From Marinicella rhabdoformis (lineage in GTDB: Bacteria > Pseudomonadota > Gammaproteobacteria > Xanthomonadales > Marinicellaceae): DNA of 64,000 nt. This document shows, in pieces, positions 54,415 through 63,008 of this stretch. The notes under the pieces are model-generated. The model was not told the DNA's origin. It worked only from the letters and a program-made list of their open reading frames with translations, and searched no databases. Numbering within the stretch: position 1 is the stretch's first letter; each line of letters begins with the position of its first letter. Position numbers and translations under genes: made by a program. Location: positions 1,151,914 to 1,215,913 of the forward strand of contig NZ_VTFS01000001.1 of NCBI RefSeq assembly GCF_009671245.1, read 5' to 3'.

Positions 54415-55653
54415 TTAATTTTTTTGAAGCGCTTCAATGGGATCGAGTTCTGCTGCTTGTTTCGCTGGATAGTAACCAAATACCACACCTGTGAGCAAAC
54501 AAACACCAACGGCCAAAACAATGGCAAAAGGGCTCCAAGCCACTGGCCAGTCAGCAAATGATTGAATCAAAAAGGAGAGCACTACGCCCATGACGATGCC
54601 GAGCACCGCCCCTGCGGCCGCAATGGTGGCACTTTCGATCAAAAATTGGTTTTTGATGTCGGCTTTTCTGGCGCCTAAAGCGCGCAATAAACCAATTTCC
54701 TTGGTGCGTTCTAATACCGTTGCCAGCATGATGTTCATGATACCAATACCACCAACCAACAGTGAAATACCCGCAATACTCGACATCACGATGGTGAAGA
54801 TTTGTTGCGTTTGATTTTGTTGATTCAACAAAGACGCAGGAACGATAATCTGGTAGTCATCAATGTTGCCGTGACGCCGTTTTAACAGTTTATCAATGGC
54901 CAATGAAGCCACTTGGGGTTTAATTGACTCATCCAAACCCACTCGAATGGTGTCAATTTGACTTTCTAAGGTTTCATATTTCAAACGCTTAAATGCTGTC
55001 TCTAAGGGTAAGAATACTTGATTATGCTCAGCACCTAATTTGATACCTTGAATTTCATCTTTTGATAAATCATCCTTTTGTAGCACACCAATCACCTCAA
55101 GCCACAAGTGGTTCACTTTGATGTTTTGGCCAATTGGATCTTGGTCTGGAAATAAGTGGGCAGCCATTTCAGATCCTATGACAGCCACTTGACGGAAACG
55201 GGTGTTGTCTTCTTCTGTAAATAAAGCGCCTTTGCCAATTTGTAAATTGGCCATCTCAAAACAAGCCGGAGATATGGCTTTAACCGAACCATCCGAATTG
55301 GCATGCGGTGAAAATAAGCTCCAAGTTTTCACCGTTTTCTCACCACAAGATTTGTTAATGAATGGCAGGCTTTCAGCCAGTGCTTTGATGTCGTTACTGT
55401 GTAACCCCAATGTGTCTTCACGAATTTCACGTAAAGATTCAGTATCAAACTGCTTTTCCTCTATCACCAAGTTACGTAAGCCCATTTTTTCAATTAAACG
55501 CGTGGCTTCCGCTTGGGCTCCTTCACCAATACTCAGCATGGCTATGACTGCTCCTACACCAAACACCATTCCCAATAGGGTTAATAAAGTCCGCAGCTTG
55601 TGGTGAAGCATTTCCGAAACTGCATGTTGTAAGTTGATTTTCAACGTATTCAT
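54415..55653 (-). CDS. MacB-type ABC permease
   Basis: 412 residues. One helix near the N-terminus (about 20-42), a large periplasmic MacB_PCD domain (about 45-270), then three C-terminal helices in the FtsX fold (about 290-400, with GGIGIMNIMLATVLERTKEIGLLRALGA and GYYPAKQAAELDPIEAL). The N-terminal HHKLRTLLTLLGMVFGVGAVIAM is family-typical. ATGA overlap with the MacA-like adaptor. No TolC-like channel is encoded here. Confidence 0.9.
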   Translation of the reverse strand: MNTLKINLQHAVSEMLHHKLRTLLTLLGMVFGVGAVIAMLSIGEGAQAEATRLIEKMGLRNLVIEEKQFDTESLREIREDTLGLHSNDIKALAESLPFINKSCGEKTVKTWSLFSPHANSDGSVKAISPACFEMANLQIGKGALFTEEDNTRFRQVAVIGSEMAAHLFPDQDPIGQNIKVNHLWLEVIGVLQKDDLSKDEIQGIKLGAEHNQVFLPLETAFKRLKYETLESQIDTIRVGLDESIKPQVASLAIDKLLKRRHGNIDDYQIIVPASLLNQQNQTQQIFTIVMSSIAGISLLVGGIGIMNIMLATVLERTKEIGLLRALGARKADIKNQFLIESATIAAAGAVLGIVMGVVLSFLIQSFADWPVAWSPFAIVLAVGVCLLTGVVFGYYPAKQAAELDPIEALQKN

Positions 55654-56855
55654 GTTCGTTCGCTCCCTTTGCCTTCATCTGGCTCACTTAATGCGATGAT
55701 TTGACCACCCTTCAACCCTTTTGTCACGGTACACAAAGTGGCACTACAGAACCCTGTTTCTATAGGCTGTCTGACAAATTTTTTCCCTTCTTGTAGATAG
55801 ACCCAAACGGCCCCGTCTAAACGAAATATTGTTTGTATTGGCACCACCAATCCTTTGGGTTCTTTGATCACACTGATCACCGCAGAAAGCCGCTGACCAG
55901 GCTTTAATACTTCGGGGTTTTGTTCATTAATATTCACCATTACGGTAAAATATTTAACTGGATTATCTCGCTCTTTGGGCTGAGCAGTTTTGCTGATTGA
56001 TGTCACCTCACCAGTCAAAGACAAATCAGGTTTCGCATGCAAGTGTAAACTGACAACCAAGCCCTCTTTGATACCAATTGCCTCCACTTCTGGTACAAAA
56101 ATTTTGGCTTGCATTTCACTCAAGTCAGGCAAGGAGCCTAATTTTCCACCAGGGAATACCGCTTTTCCGGGCTCTGGTAAAGAGCCGTCCCAACTGGGCT
56201 CTAATACGAACAAGCCATCATGAGGCGCAACCACTTCCAATGCACTTAAACTGGCTTGGTTCATCGCCAACTTGCCTTGTTGTACTTTTTGTTCACTTTC
56301 CAAGACTTCAATTTCAGCTGCCGACTTGTCTACGTAATTTTTCTCTACTTTGTCTATGTGTTCAGCTTTGGCTTCTAAAAATTGTTCATTGTCAGCTGCA
56401 TCAATCATTTCTATTTTGGTGTAAAGCAGTGGATCATCTATGTTGAATTGTTTAGCCAACTCATGCTCATAATCAATCACCTGTGATTCGGCACCAAAAC
56501 TGTATTTGCTGTTGTCGATTTCTCGGTCTTTGGACATCATGGAATACATTAACTTTTGAATCTCATAGGCTGATTCTTCAGCCTCCAATTGAAAACTGGT
56601 ACCATCAAACCTGGCCACCACATCACCTTTTTTTACGGCTGAAAACTGCGGCAAGATCCAAGCCAATGTTTGCGGTCTTCGGGTCGCAGCAGGCGCGGTC
56701 AAAGCGGTCGATTTTACGGCTTCCAACTCACCTTCAGATTTGATTGAAAAATGAACGGGTGACTCGTTTATAACGATGCTTGGCGTCACAACCGCCTCCT
56801 CTTGTTTACAAGCTACTAACACCAATATACAACTAATAATGATTAAACGCTTCAT
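55650..56855 (-). CDS. MacA-like periplasmic adaptor lipoprotein
   Basis: 401 residues. Lipobox LVAC at residue about 16. Barrel-sandwich/lipoyl halves and a helical hairpin (about 100-215) then the beta-barrel with VKYFTVMVNINEQNPEVLKPGQRLSAVI and VVPIQTIFRLDGAVWVYLQEGKKFVRQPIETGF. First of three adaptors by similarity to MacA. ATGA overlaps at both ends. Confidence 0.85.
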   Translation of the reverse strand: MKRLIIISCILVLVACKQEEAVVTPSIVINESPVHFSIKSEGELEAVKSTALTAPAATRRPQTLAWILPQFSAVKKGDVVARFDGTSFQLEAEESAYEIQKLMYSMMSKDREIDNSKYSFGAESQVIDYEHELAKQFNIDDPLLYTKIEMIDAADNEQFLEAKAEHIDKVEKNYVDKSAAEIEVLESEQKVQQGKLAMNQASLSALEVVAPHDGLFVLEPSWDGSLPEPGKAVFPGGKLGSLPDLSEMQAKIFVPEVEAIGIKEGLVVSLHLHAKPDLSLTGEVTSISKTAQPKERDNPVKYFTVMVNINEQNPEVLKPGQRLSAVISVIKEPKGLVVPIQTIFRLDGAVWVYLQEGKKFVRQPIETGFCSATLCTVTKGLKGGQIIALSEPDEGKGSERT

Positions 56856-57802
56856 GAATCACCCGTCATAATGGTTGCTTTAATGCTCATGCCTGGTCTC
56901 ATGATGTCTAGATTAGTGGCATCAATTGCCACCTCAGCATCCAGAATTTTAGAAGGTTGAAATTTTGACTTGGTTCGAACCACCTTAGATAAAGACTTAA
57001 TTTCACCGTCAAAGCTTAAGTCAGGATAAGCGTCCATTGTAAACTTTACCTTTTGACCCTCTTCTACTTTTGACATGTCATTTTCTTTGATTTCCAGTTT
57101 CGCTGTGATGTTTTCTAAATCAGCCACTTGTGTGACACGTGCACCACCCCAAACCGAGTCACCCACCGCATATTTATTTTTAGAATGGTCAGTTTGATGC
57201 ATCACAATACCTTTGCGTTTTGACATGATGCGCATGGATTGTATCGAGCCATTTAATTCCGCCACCTCTGCTTTTAACTTGGTTATGCGTGCGTTTAAAA
57301 TATCTTCTTCCGTTTGTAACTTTTCTTTGGTTAATTGCATGTCAGTCAATGCATGCTGGTATTGCAGTTTTGCTAATTCATGCTTCAATTGATTTTCTTC
57401 ATATTCATTCAATGCCACAACACTTTTGGGCAATTCTGCTTTACGCATGGCTTTGTCCAGTAACATTTTCTTTTCTTCTATTGCCAAAGTCTTATCCTGT
57501 AGCGTTTCTACTTCTGCAACTTTGGCTTTTTTTAACTCACTGAGTTTGATCTCCAACTCGCCATTCTTGTCCATCAGCCGTTCTCTTAATTGATCTGTTT
57601 TGAACATCAAGACAGGTTGGCCTGGGTTTACTTGACTCCCATCCGGTGCCATAAAAGCAATGGTGTATTGCCAAATCCTGCGTATCTTCGGAGGTGAATA
57701 ACTGTCAGTTTCTACAGCCAATAATTCACCATTGGCCTTTATTTCACCCGCCGATAAGTAACCACTGAAACACAGCACTAACATTAAGCAAATGTTTTTC
57801 AT
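56852..57802 (-). CDS. HlyD/MacA-family adaptor, second type
   Basis: 316 residues with a signal peptide (1-18, cleavage after LSA). A long helical hairpin (about 75-190) lies between short lipoyl halves; VGDSVWGGARVTQVADLENITAKLEI and MRPGMSIKATI are adaptor-type strands. It is shorter than the neighbouring adaptor and lacks the membrane-proximal domain. Function within the complex unknown. Confidence 0.8.
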   Translation of the reverse strand: MKNICLMLVLCFSGYLSAGEIKANGELLAVETDSYSPPKIRRIWQYTIAFMAPDGSQVNPGQPVLMFKTDQLRERLMDKNGELEIKLSELKKAKVAEVETLQDKTLAIEEKKMLLDKAMRKAELPKSVVALNEYEENQLKHELAKLQYQHALTDMQLTKEKLQTEEDILNARITKLKAEVAELNGSIQSMRIMSKRKGIVMHQTDHSKNKYAVGDSVWGGARVTQVADLENITAKLEIKENDMSKVEEGQKVKFTMDAYPDLSFDGEIKSLSKVVRTKSKFQPSKILDAEVAIDATNLDIMRPGMSIKATIMTGDS

Positions 57803-58746
57803 GACTTCACCTCATCTGTAATCGCAACTTGCGCACTCATCCCTGGTAAGAGTGGCAAGTCATCGGCGTCCAGTAGTTCAATATCAATTTCATAATACAG
57901 GCCATTGCCCCAATCTTTTTTGTCATGCCCTCCTGAAGAAATCATGTTGATTTTTCCATCACTGGAAACGTTTGGTAAAGCATCAAACTTCACCATTACT
58001 TCTTGATTCAATGTGATGTTTTCAACATCAATGGCATTAATCCATGCCTTGACTTTCATGCCTTCTTTTTTAGATATCTTAAGCACTTCCATACCTGTTT
58101 GAACTTGATCTCCTGCTTGATATTTGCTTCCTGTCCAGGGGTGTGATGAATAAATAACATATCCAGACTGTTCGGCATTAATCGTTAAACCTGCTAATCG
58201 GTTTTTCCAATAATCCAGTTCATCTTTCTTTTGTTTCATGCCAAGCACAATTTCTTCTTTTTTCTCAACCATCTCCTTTTTCAAGGCTTGCAGCTTATTG
58301 CGGTTGTCCGCTAGTGTTTTATTGGCTTTTTTTAAGGTCAATTGCCTTTCTTTGTATTCAAGCTCTCCGATAAAATTGACAGGAACTTGGGCTTTTAATT
58401 CAGCCACCTTTTTATCAACAATGGCCTTTTCGTAAGCTAAATCCGCATTGTTTAATTCTATTTTTAATTGAATCACATCTCGATCAGAACTCGCTTCAAA
58501 TACATCAAGCTGCTCCTTTTTACTCTCAATGGTACTGTCCAGTTCACTGCCATCAATGCGTGCAACAAAATCACCGGGCTTAACAAAACTGCCCTCTTCT
58601 ACCAGCTCACTGACCTTGCCTTGAAATGACCTGACTAATGGCATCACAACATGTTGAGTTTCACTGGACTCCACAACGCCGGTTACCAATAAGCCTGATT
58701 GACAGCAAGATGACACCAATAAACCTAAAAACATTATTTTTTTCAT
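57799..58746 (-). CDS. HlyD/MacA-family adaptor, third type
   Basis: 315 residues with a lipobox-like SSCC near residue 14. FQGKVSELVEEGSFVKPGDFVARIDG is the first lipoyl half; a helical hairpin (about 70-175) follows; then AEQSGYVIYSSHPWTG and LLPGMSAQVAI. Overlaps the ATPase gene upstream and the second adaptor downstream by ATGA. Confidence 0.8.
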   Translation of the reverse strand: MKKIMFLGLLVSSCCQSGLLVTGVVESSETQHVVMPLVRSFQGKVSELVEEGSFVKPGDFVARIDGSELDSTIESKKEQLDVFEASSDRDVIQLKIELNNADLAYEKAIVDKKVAELKAQVPVNFIGELEYKERQLTLKKANKTLADNRNKLQALKKEMVEKKEEIVLGMKQKKDELDYWKNRLAGLTINAEQSGYVIYSSHPWTGSKYQAGDQVQTGMEVLKISKKEGMKVKAWINAIDVENITLNQEVMVKFDALPNVSSDGKINMISSGGHDKKDWGNGLYYEIDIELLDADDLPLLPGMSAQVAITDEVKS

Positions 58747-59408
58747 GCCACTATCTTCCCATCTAAAAAGTGAATCGTACGACCTGCATTTTCTGCGATT
58801 TCTGGCTCATGCGTGACCATCACTATGGTTTGACCCGCTTTATTCAAATCAGTTAGCAAATCAATAATTTGTTGGGAAATGGCCGAATCTAAATTACCAG
58901 TAGGCTCATCCGCCAATAACACTTCAGGTTGGTTAATTAATGAACGTGCAATTGCCACACGCTGTATTTGTCCTCCAGACATTTCATTCGGCATGTGGTG
59001 TACTCGTTCTCCCAAACCCACTTGTGTCAAAAGCTCTTTAGCCCTTTGTTCACCACCTTGTTGTTTGGTTTCTGATGCATATCGCAATGGTACCATGACA
59101 TTTTCCAAGGCTGTTAATCTAGGCAACAAGTGAAAGCCTTGAAACACAAAGCCAATGTGATCATTACGGATTTGTGATAACTCATCATCATTCAATACAC
59201 TGACGTCTTTACCCGCCAGTTGATATTGGCCTGATGTCGGCTTATCCATACAGCCCAATATATTGAGCATGGTTGACTTTCCGGACCCAGATCGACCCAT
59301 AATGGCAACAAACTCACCTTGATCAATATTTAAATCAACATGGTTCAATGCGGTGATGGTTTCACCCTGAGTCTTATATATTTTTGTTATTTGTTTGAGG
59401 TTTAGCAT
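58743..59408 (-). CDS. MacB/LolD-type ABC transporter ATPase
   Basis: 221 residues. Walker A GRSGSGKST, Q-loop FVFQGFHLLPRLTALENV, signature MSGGQIQRVAIARSL, Walker B VLLADEPTGNLDS and the H-loop VTHEPEIAE. It heads the export operon; the partner permease is the gene at 54415-55653. MacB normally has ATPase and permease in one chain; here they are separate, as in LolCDE-like systems. Confidence 0.95.
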   Translation of the reverse strand: MLNLKQITKIYKTQGETITALNHVDLNIDQGEFVAIMGRSGSGKSTMLNILGCMDKPTSGQYQLAGKDVSVLNDDELSQIRNDHIGFVFQGFHLLPRLTALENVMVPLRYASETKQQGGEQRAKELLTQVGLGERVHHMPNEMSGGQIQRVAIARSLINQPEVLLADEPTGNLDSAISQQIIDLLTDLNKAGQTIVMVTHEPEIAENAGRTIHFLDGKIVA

Positions 59409-59485
59409 AGCCTAAGCAGTTTATTAGAACTTGTTTGACAACACATTATGCCAAAAGTCACATCTATTTTTTGTGAAAACGCAAT

Positions 59486-60178
59486 TCAGGGAATACAACG
59501 CTCTAAAACTAAAGATAATGACAACAACCAAGGGCTGTCTTGAGGAATTAAACGATGGGCAACCCAAGGCGATATGATTGTCCAAAGGCCGATGGTAAAT
59601 ATAAATATTGCGGCTACCGACTGTCCTTTGTTTTGCCAGCGTTTTAGTGCATTTTGACTGATTAAGAGCGGCATAACAGTACCCAGACCAAATGTAAACA
59701 TAAACAAGCCACCTTGCCATGCACTTCCCGTTGTTGCAGCTACCAGCAGCATGCCATAGAGTAAACCACAAGGCAACAGACCCCATAACAAGCCTTTATA
59801 CCACTGCACTTTCGCAGTTTGTTGTTGGTTTAAGTAAGACAGCTTTTGACTTGCTTTGTGCCAAAGTGGTATTTCAAATTTAATCGCCATGGCTGTACTT
59901 TTTAACCACAAGGCCAAACCCGTTAACAGTAAAGCCACACCCATCAGTGTTCTGAGAACTAAGGTAAACAATGCGCCATCAAGTTGAAGAGACGCCCCTT
60001 GAATGACACCCGCAAACAACAAACCCAATAAACTGTAAGTGCATATTCTGCCAAAATGGGTCATTGTTAAGTTTTTAGGGGTGTTTTTTTGACAAATGAC
60101 TGAACACAGGCCGCCACACATGACAATGCAGTGAAACCCTGAAAACAATCCAATAACAAAAGGCGTCAAAACCCACAT
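59486..60178 (-). CDS. TauE/SafE-like membrane protein of the cbb3 assembly cluster
   Basis: 230 residues, about six helices. FSGFHCIVMCGGLCSVICQK near the N-terminus is the H-C-x-x-M-C-G-G metal-type motif of the sulfite exporter TauE/SafE-like group often found next to ccoS, and PCGLLYGMLLVAA is the later repeat. Such proteins are linked to copper delivery for cbb3 oxidases. Starts 2 nt after the ccoS stop. Confidence 0.85.
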   Translation of the reverse strand: MWVLTPFVIGLFSGFHCIVMCGGLCSVICQKNTPKNLTMTHFGRICTYSLLGLLFAGVIQGASLQLDGALFTLVLRTLMGVALLLTGLALWLKSTAMAIKFEIPLWHKASQKLSYLNQQQTAKVQWYKGLLWGLLPCGLLYGMLLVAATTGSAWQGGLFMFTFGLGTVMPLLISQNALKRWQNKGQSVAAIFIFTIGLWTIISPWVAHRLIPQDSPWLLSLSLVLERCIP

Positions 60179-60180
60179 GA

Positions 60181-60402
60181 CTACTCCTTGGGTGGCGAAC
60201 CGTCTTGATTTTGGTCAGCCTTTTCATCTATGCTTTTAACATGATCTTCAGTGAAATCTTCAGCTGGATCGTCTTTTAAAATTGACATCGCTGGGCTGTC
60301 TAGGTCATCAAATTGATCACTGTTTATGGCCCAAAAAAAAGCCCATAAAGCGACACCAGCTAACACCAAACTCAACAATACCAATATCACTACCATGTTC
60401 AT
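60181..60402 (-). CDS. ccoS: cbb3-type oxidase assembly protein CcoS
   Basis: 73 residues from ATG 60400-60402 (MNMVVILV), which overlaps the ccoI stop by 1 nt (TAATG). A longer frame upstream lies inside ccoI. One N-terminal helix is followed by FFWAINSDQFDDLDSP, the hallmark of CcoS, and an acidic tail. Needed for haem and copper insertion into cbb3 oxidase. Confidence 0.93.
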   Translation of the reverse strand: MNMVVILVLLSLVLAGVALWAFFWAINSDQFDDLDSPAMSILKDDPAEDFTEDHVKSIDEKADQNQDGSPPKE

Positions 60403-62801
60403 TATGAGACTCCTAAAACGCGCCTTGAATTCAAAACCACCAACAACGATGAAGCCGACATGCCTATAGCAGCTACCCAAGGTGGCAGCAAGCCCATCAT
60501 GGCTGCTGGGGTGATGCTCAAATTATACAACAAGGCCCAGATTAAGTTTTGTTTTATGATGTTTTGGCTAGTTTTGGCCACACGTATGGCATGACTGATA
60601 GGCGTTAAACTTTGCCCCAAAATAATGAAATCAGAAGCTGCATGCGCTAAGTCAGCACCTTGTTTTAAGCTGAACGAAACGGCAGCTCTGGCCAACACAG
60701 GCGCATCATTCACTCCATCTCCCACCATCGCAACAGGTCCTTCAGTTTCAACAATGATTTGTTCTTTTTGTGGTGCTGTTAACCCACCTTGATACTGCTT
60801 TATGTTCAAGCTTAATGCACATTGTTTGACGGCATCAGAATTGTCTCCACTGATGATATTGGTAACACATCCTTGCTGCTCTAACTGTTGACACAAAGCC
60901 ACTGCACCCGGTCTGAGCTTACTGCTCAATTCAAAAACTGACAATAATTGGGTTTCAGTGGACAAATAGACCAAGGTATTTCCATGACTGTTTTCTACTT
61001 TGGGTAAAAGAACACCCATCTGCTCTAACCATTGGGCACTGCCCAAAAAGTATTCAATCCCATCATATGTACCTGAAACCCCTTGTCCTGGGTGGTTCTT
61101 AACCAGCACCTGGTCTGATGAAGGGTCTTGCTCTGCCCCTAATATCAATGGAAAAGCCGTGGCTATGGGGTGATTACTGGCTTGCTGCAAATAGGCCGTG
61201 ATGTGCTGCAAATCAACTTTGTTTTGAGTGCTCCGCCTGAAGTCATGCGTTTTAACCACCGCCAACTCACTCGAAGTCAATGTACCCGTTTTATCAAAAT
61301 ACCAATGTTTAATTTTTGACAAGTCAGCAATCGCTTCTGTTTTATGAATCAACAGGCCATGTTTAATCAAATTCATACCAGCAGCGGTCAACGCGGTTGG
61401 CGTCGCTAATGACAAGGCACAAGGACAGGTAGCAATCAAAACCGCCATCAAAGCCGTCATTGCCATACCCGTATCAAGCCACCAATGTGCAACACAAGTC
61501 ACCACAGCTAAAACAAGTACCACGGCAACAAAATAACTGGCAATGTGATCTACCAACTGCAATTGTTTCGGCTTTTGGCTTTGAGCTTCAGCCATCATGT
61601 CAGCCATTTGTGACAATAAACTGTCTTCGTTATTTTGGGTCACTTGGCATTTAAATTCGCCTTTGATCACCTGTGCGCCAGCATAGACTCGCTGACCCAT
61701 TATCTTTTCTACAGGCCGTGCCTCACCCGTTAAGATGGCTTCATTGCATTGACCATGACCGGCCAATATCACTCCATCTGCTGCCAATGTATCACCTGCT
61801 TTAACCACCAACAAATCACCTTTTTTAATTCGCCTTAATGGCACATCTTCTAGGTCACCATTGGCTAATTCACGGACGGCACTGACAGGTACCAATGCGG
61901 TCAGTGCATTCCTGGCATTCAAACTTTGTTGTTTAATTCGTTGTTCTACATGGCGGCCAACCAACAGAAAAAAGACAAACATGCTCAAGGAATCAAAATA
62001 CACATGACCTTGTCCTTTGAAGCTTAAATATACACTGGCAAAATATGCCAAAGATATCGACAACGCCACCGGTACATCCATGCCCAAATGTTTGTTTTTG
62101 AAATCCCTGAGGGCGTTTTTGACAAAACTTTTTCCAGCATAAAAATACACCACGGTTGCCACAACCATGCTGAGCATCAAAAAAAACCTGCGCATCAATG
62201 GCGCTTCAACAAGCAATGTTTCAGAGTACAGCGGTACAGACAAGGTCATAATGAACATCATGCCCAAACCGGCAACAATAATTTCTTTCAGTTGTTGTTT
62301 TCTGCTTTTGCTGACCTGATCTTCTACATTCAACTGTAATGGCCGATAGCCCAGTTTAGCTATTGTTTGATATAACTGGCTTAATTTAACCCTTGATGGA
62401 ATATAGTCAACCTGTACAGATTGGGCAACAGTATCAATCTGAACGCGATGCACACCCGGCACTTGATTCAATACTTTGTTAATCAACCATGCACATGCGC
62501 TGCAGTACATCCCATCTATTTTAATTCGAGTTCGAACCAACCCATCAGGTCTTGGTTGAGTGAATTGTGAATCCACCAAATCCATCGCTTCATAATCATT
62601 GCTCAACTCTTGGACTTGTTCGTGTGGCTTTTTATCTTGTCTGAATTGATAAAAATCTTGATGATGATTGTCATGTAAAAATTGTGCAACAGCCCGGCAC
62701 CCATGACAACAAACTGCTTGATTTACACCTGATATTTTAACCGTCAGCCGCTTTCCATGCGGTAGTGACTCTCCACAATGAAAGCACAGTGCTTCATTCA
62801 C
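60402..62801 (-). CDS. ccoI: Copper-exporting P-type ATPase CcoI
   Basis: 799 residues from GTG 62801. N-terminal CFHCGESL and CCHGCRAVA form an Fe/Zn-type cysteine head, then an HMA domain with GMYCSACAWLI. CPC in LIATCPCALSLATP is the copper path, followed by DKTGTLTSS (phosphorylated Asp), TGEARPVEK and GDGVNDAPVLARA. Moves copper to the periplasm for CuB of cbb3 oxidase. Overlaps the ccoH stop by 8 nt (GTGAATGA). Confidence 0.95.
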   Translation of the reverse strand: MNEALCFHCGESLPHGKRLTVKISGVNQAVCCHGCRAVAQFLHDNHHQDFYQFRQDKKPHEQVQELSNDYEAMDLVDSQFTQPRPDGLVRTRIKIDGMYCSACAWLINKVLNQVPGVHRVQIDTVAQSVQVDYIPSRVKLSQLYQTIAKLGYRPLQLNVEDQVSKSRKQQLKEIIVAGLGMMFIMTLSVPLYSETLLVEAPLMRRFFLMLSMVVATVVYFYAGKSFVKNALRDFKNKHLGMDVPVALSISLAYFASVYLSFKGQGHVYFDSLSMFVFFLLVGRHVEQRIKQQSLNARNALTALVPVSAVRELANGDLEDVPLRRIKKGDLLVVKAGDTLAADGVILAGHGQCNEAILTGEARPVEKIMGQRVYAGAQVIKGEFKCQVTQNNEDSLLSQMADMMAEAQSQKPKQLQLVDHIASYFVAVVLVLAVVTCVAHWWLDTGMAMTALMAVLIATCPCALSLATPTALTAAGMNLIKHGLLIHKTEAIADLSKIKHWYFDKTGTLTSSELAVVKTHDFRRSTQNKVDLQHITAYLQQASNHPIATAFPLILGAEQDPSSDQVLVKNHPGQGVSGTYDGIEYFLGSAQWLEQMGVLLPKVENSHGNTLVYLSTETQLLSVFELSSKLRPGAVALCQQLEQQGCVTNIISGDNSDAVKQCALSLNIKQYQGGLTAPQKEQIIVETEGPVAMVGDGVNDAPVLARAAVSFSLKQGADLAHAASDFIILGQSLTPISHAIRVAKTSQNIIKQNLIWALLYNLSITPAAMMGLLPPWVAAIGMSASSLLVVLNSRRVLGVS

Positions 62802-62997
62802 CTTCTTTTTTGTCCATCTGAAAACGGTTTTGTTTTACTATGACAGTCGGTGCATTTTCGGTGGCGATATACACCGTAAATAAACTGGCCACCACTGCAG
62901 AAGCGGGTAAAGCAATCATGAACCAAACCCAAGGGTATCGATACCATGCTTTACTTTGATTGGTGCTTTGACTTTGTTTTTGGTTGCTCTGATTCAT
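62794..62997 (-). CDS. ccoH: Very short CcoH/FixH-like protein
   Basis: 67 residues: a Gln/Ser-rich head, one membrane helix (about 22-48, with WYRYPWVWFMIALP at its start) and a short tail ENAPTVIVKQNRFQMDK. The helix and NAP-x-V segment match the beginning of FixH/CcoH, but usual members are about 150-170 residues with a periplasmic beta domain, missing here. Position between ccoG and ccoI supports the call. Confidence 0.65.
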   Translation of the reverse strand: MNQSNQKQSQSTNQSKAWYRYPWVWFMIALPASAVVASLFTVYIATENAPTVIVKQNRFQMDKKEGE

Positions 62998-63008
62998 GGC
63001 ATTACCTG

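Noticed and set aside
59424-59786. 120-residue minus-strand frame overlapping the TauE/SafE-like gene
   Set aside because: Out-of-frame overlap with a helix-rich gene that carries the HC..MCGG motif; Cys/Ser/Tyr-rich composition indicates a shadow frame.
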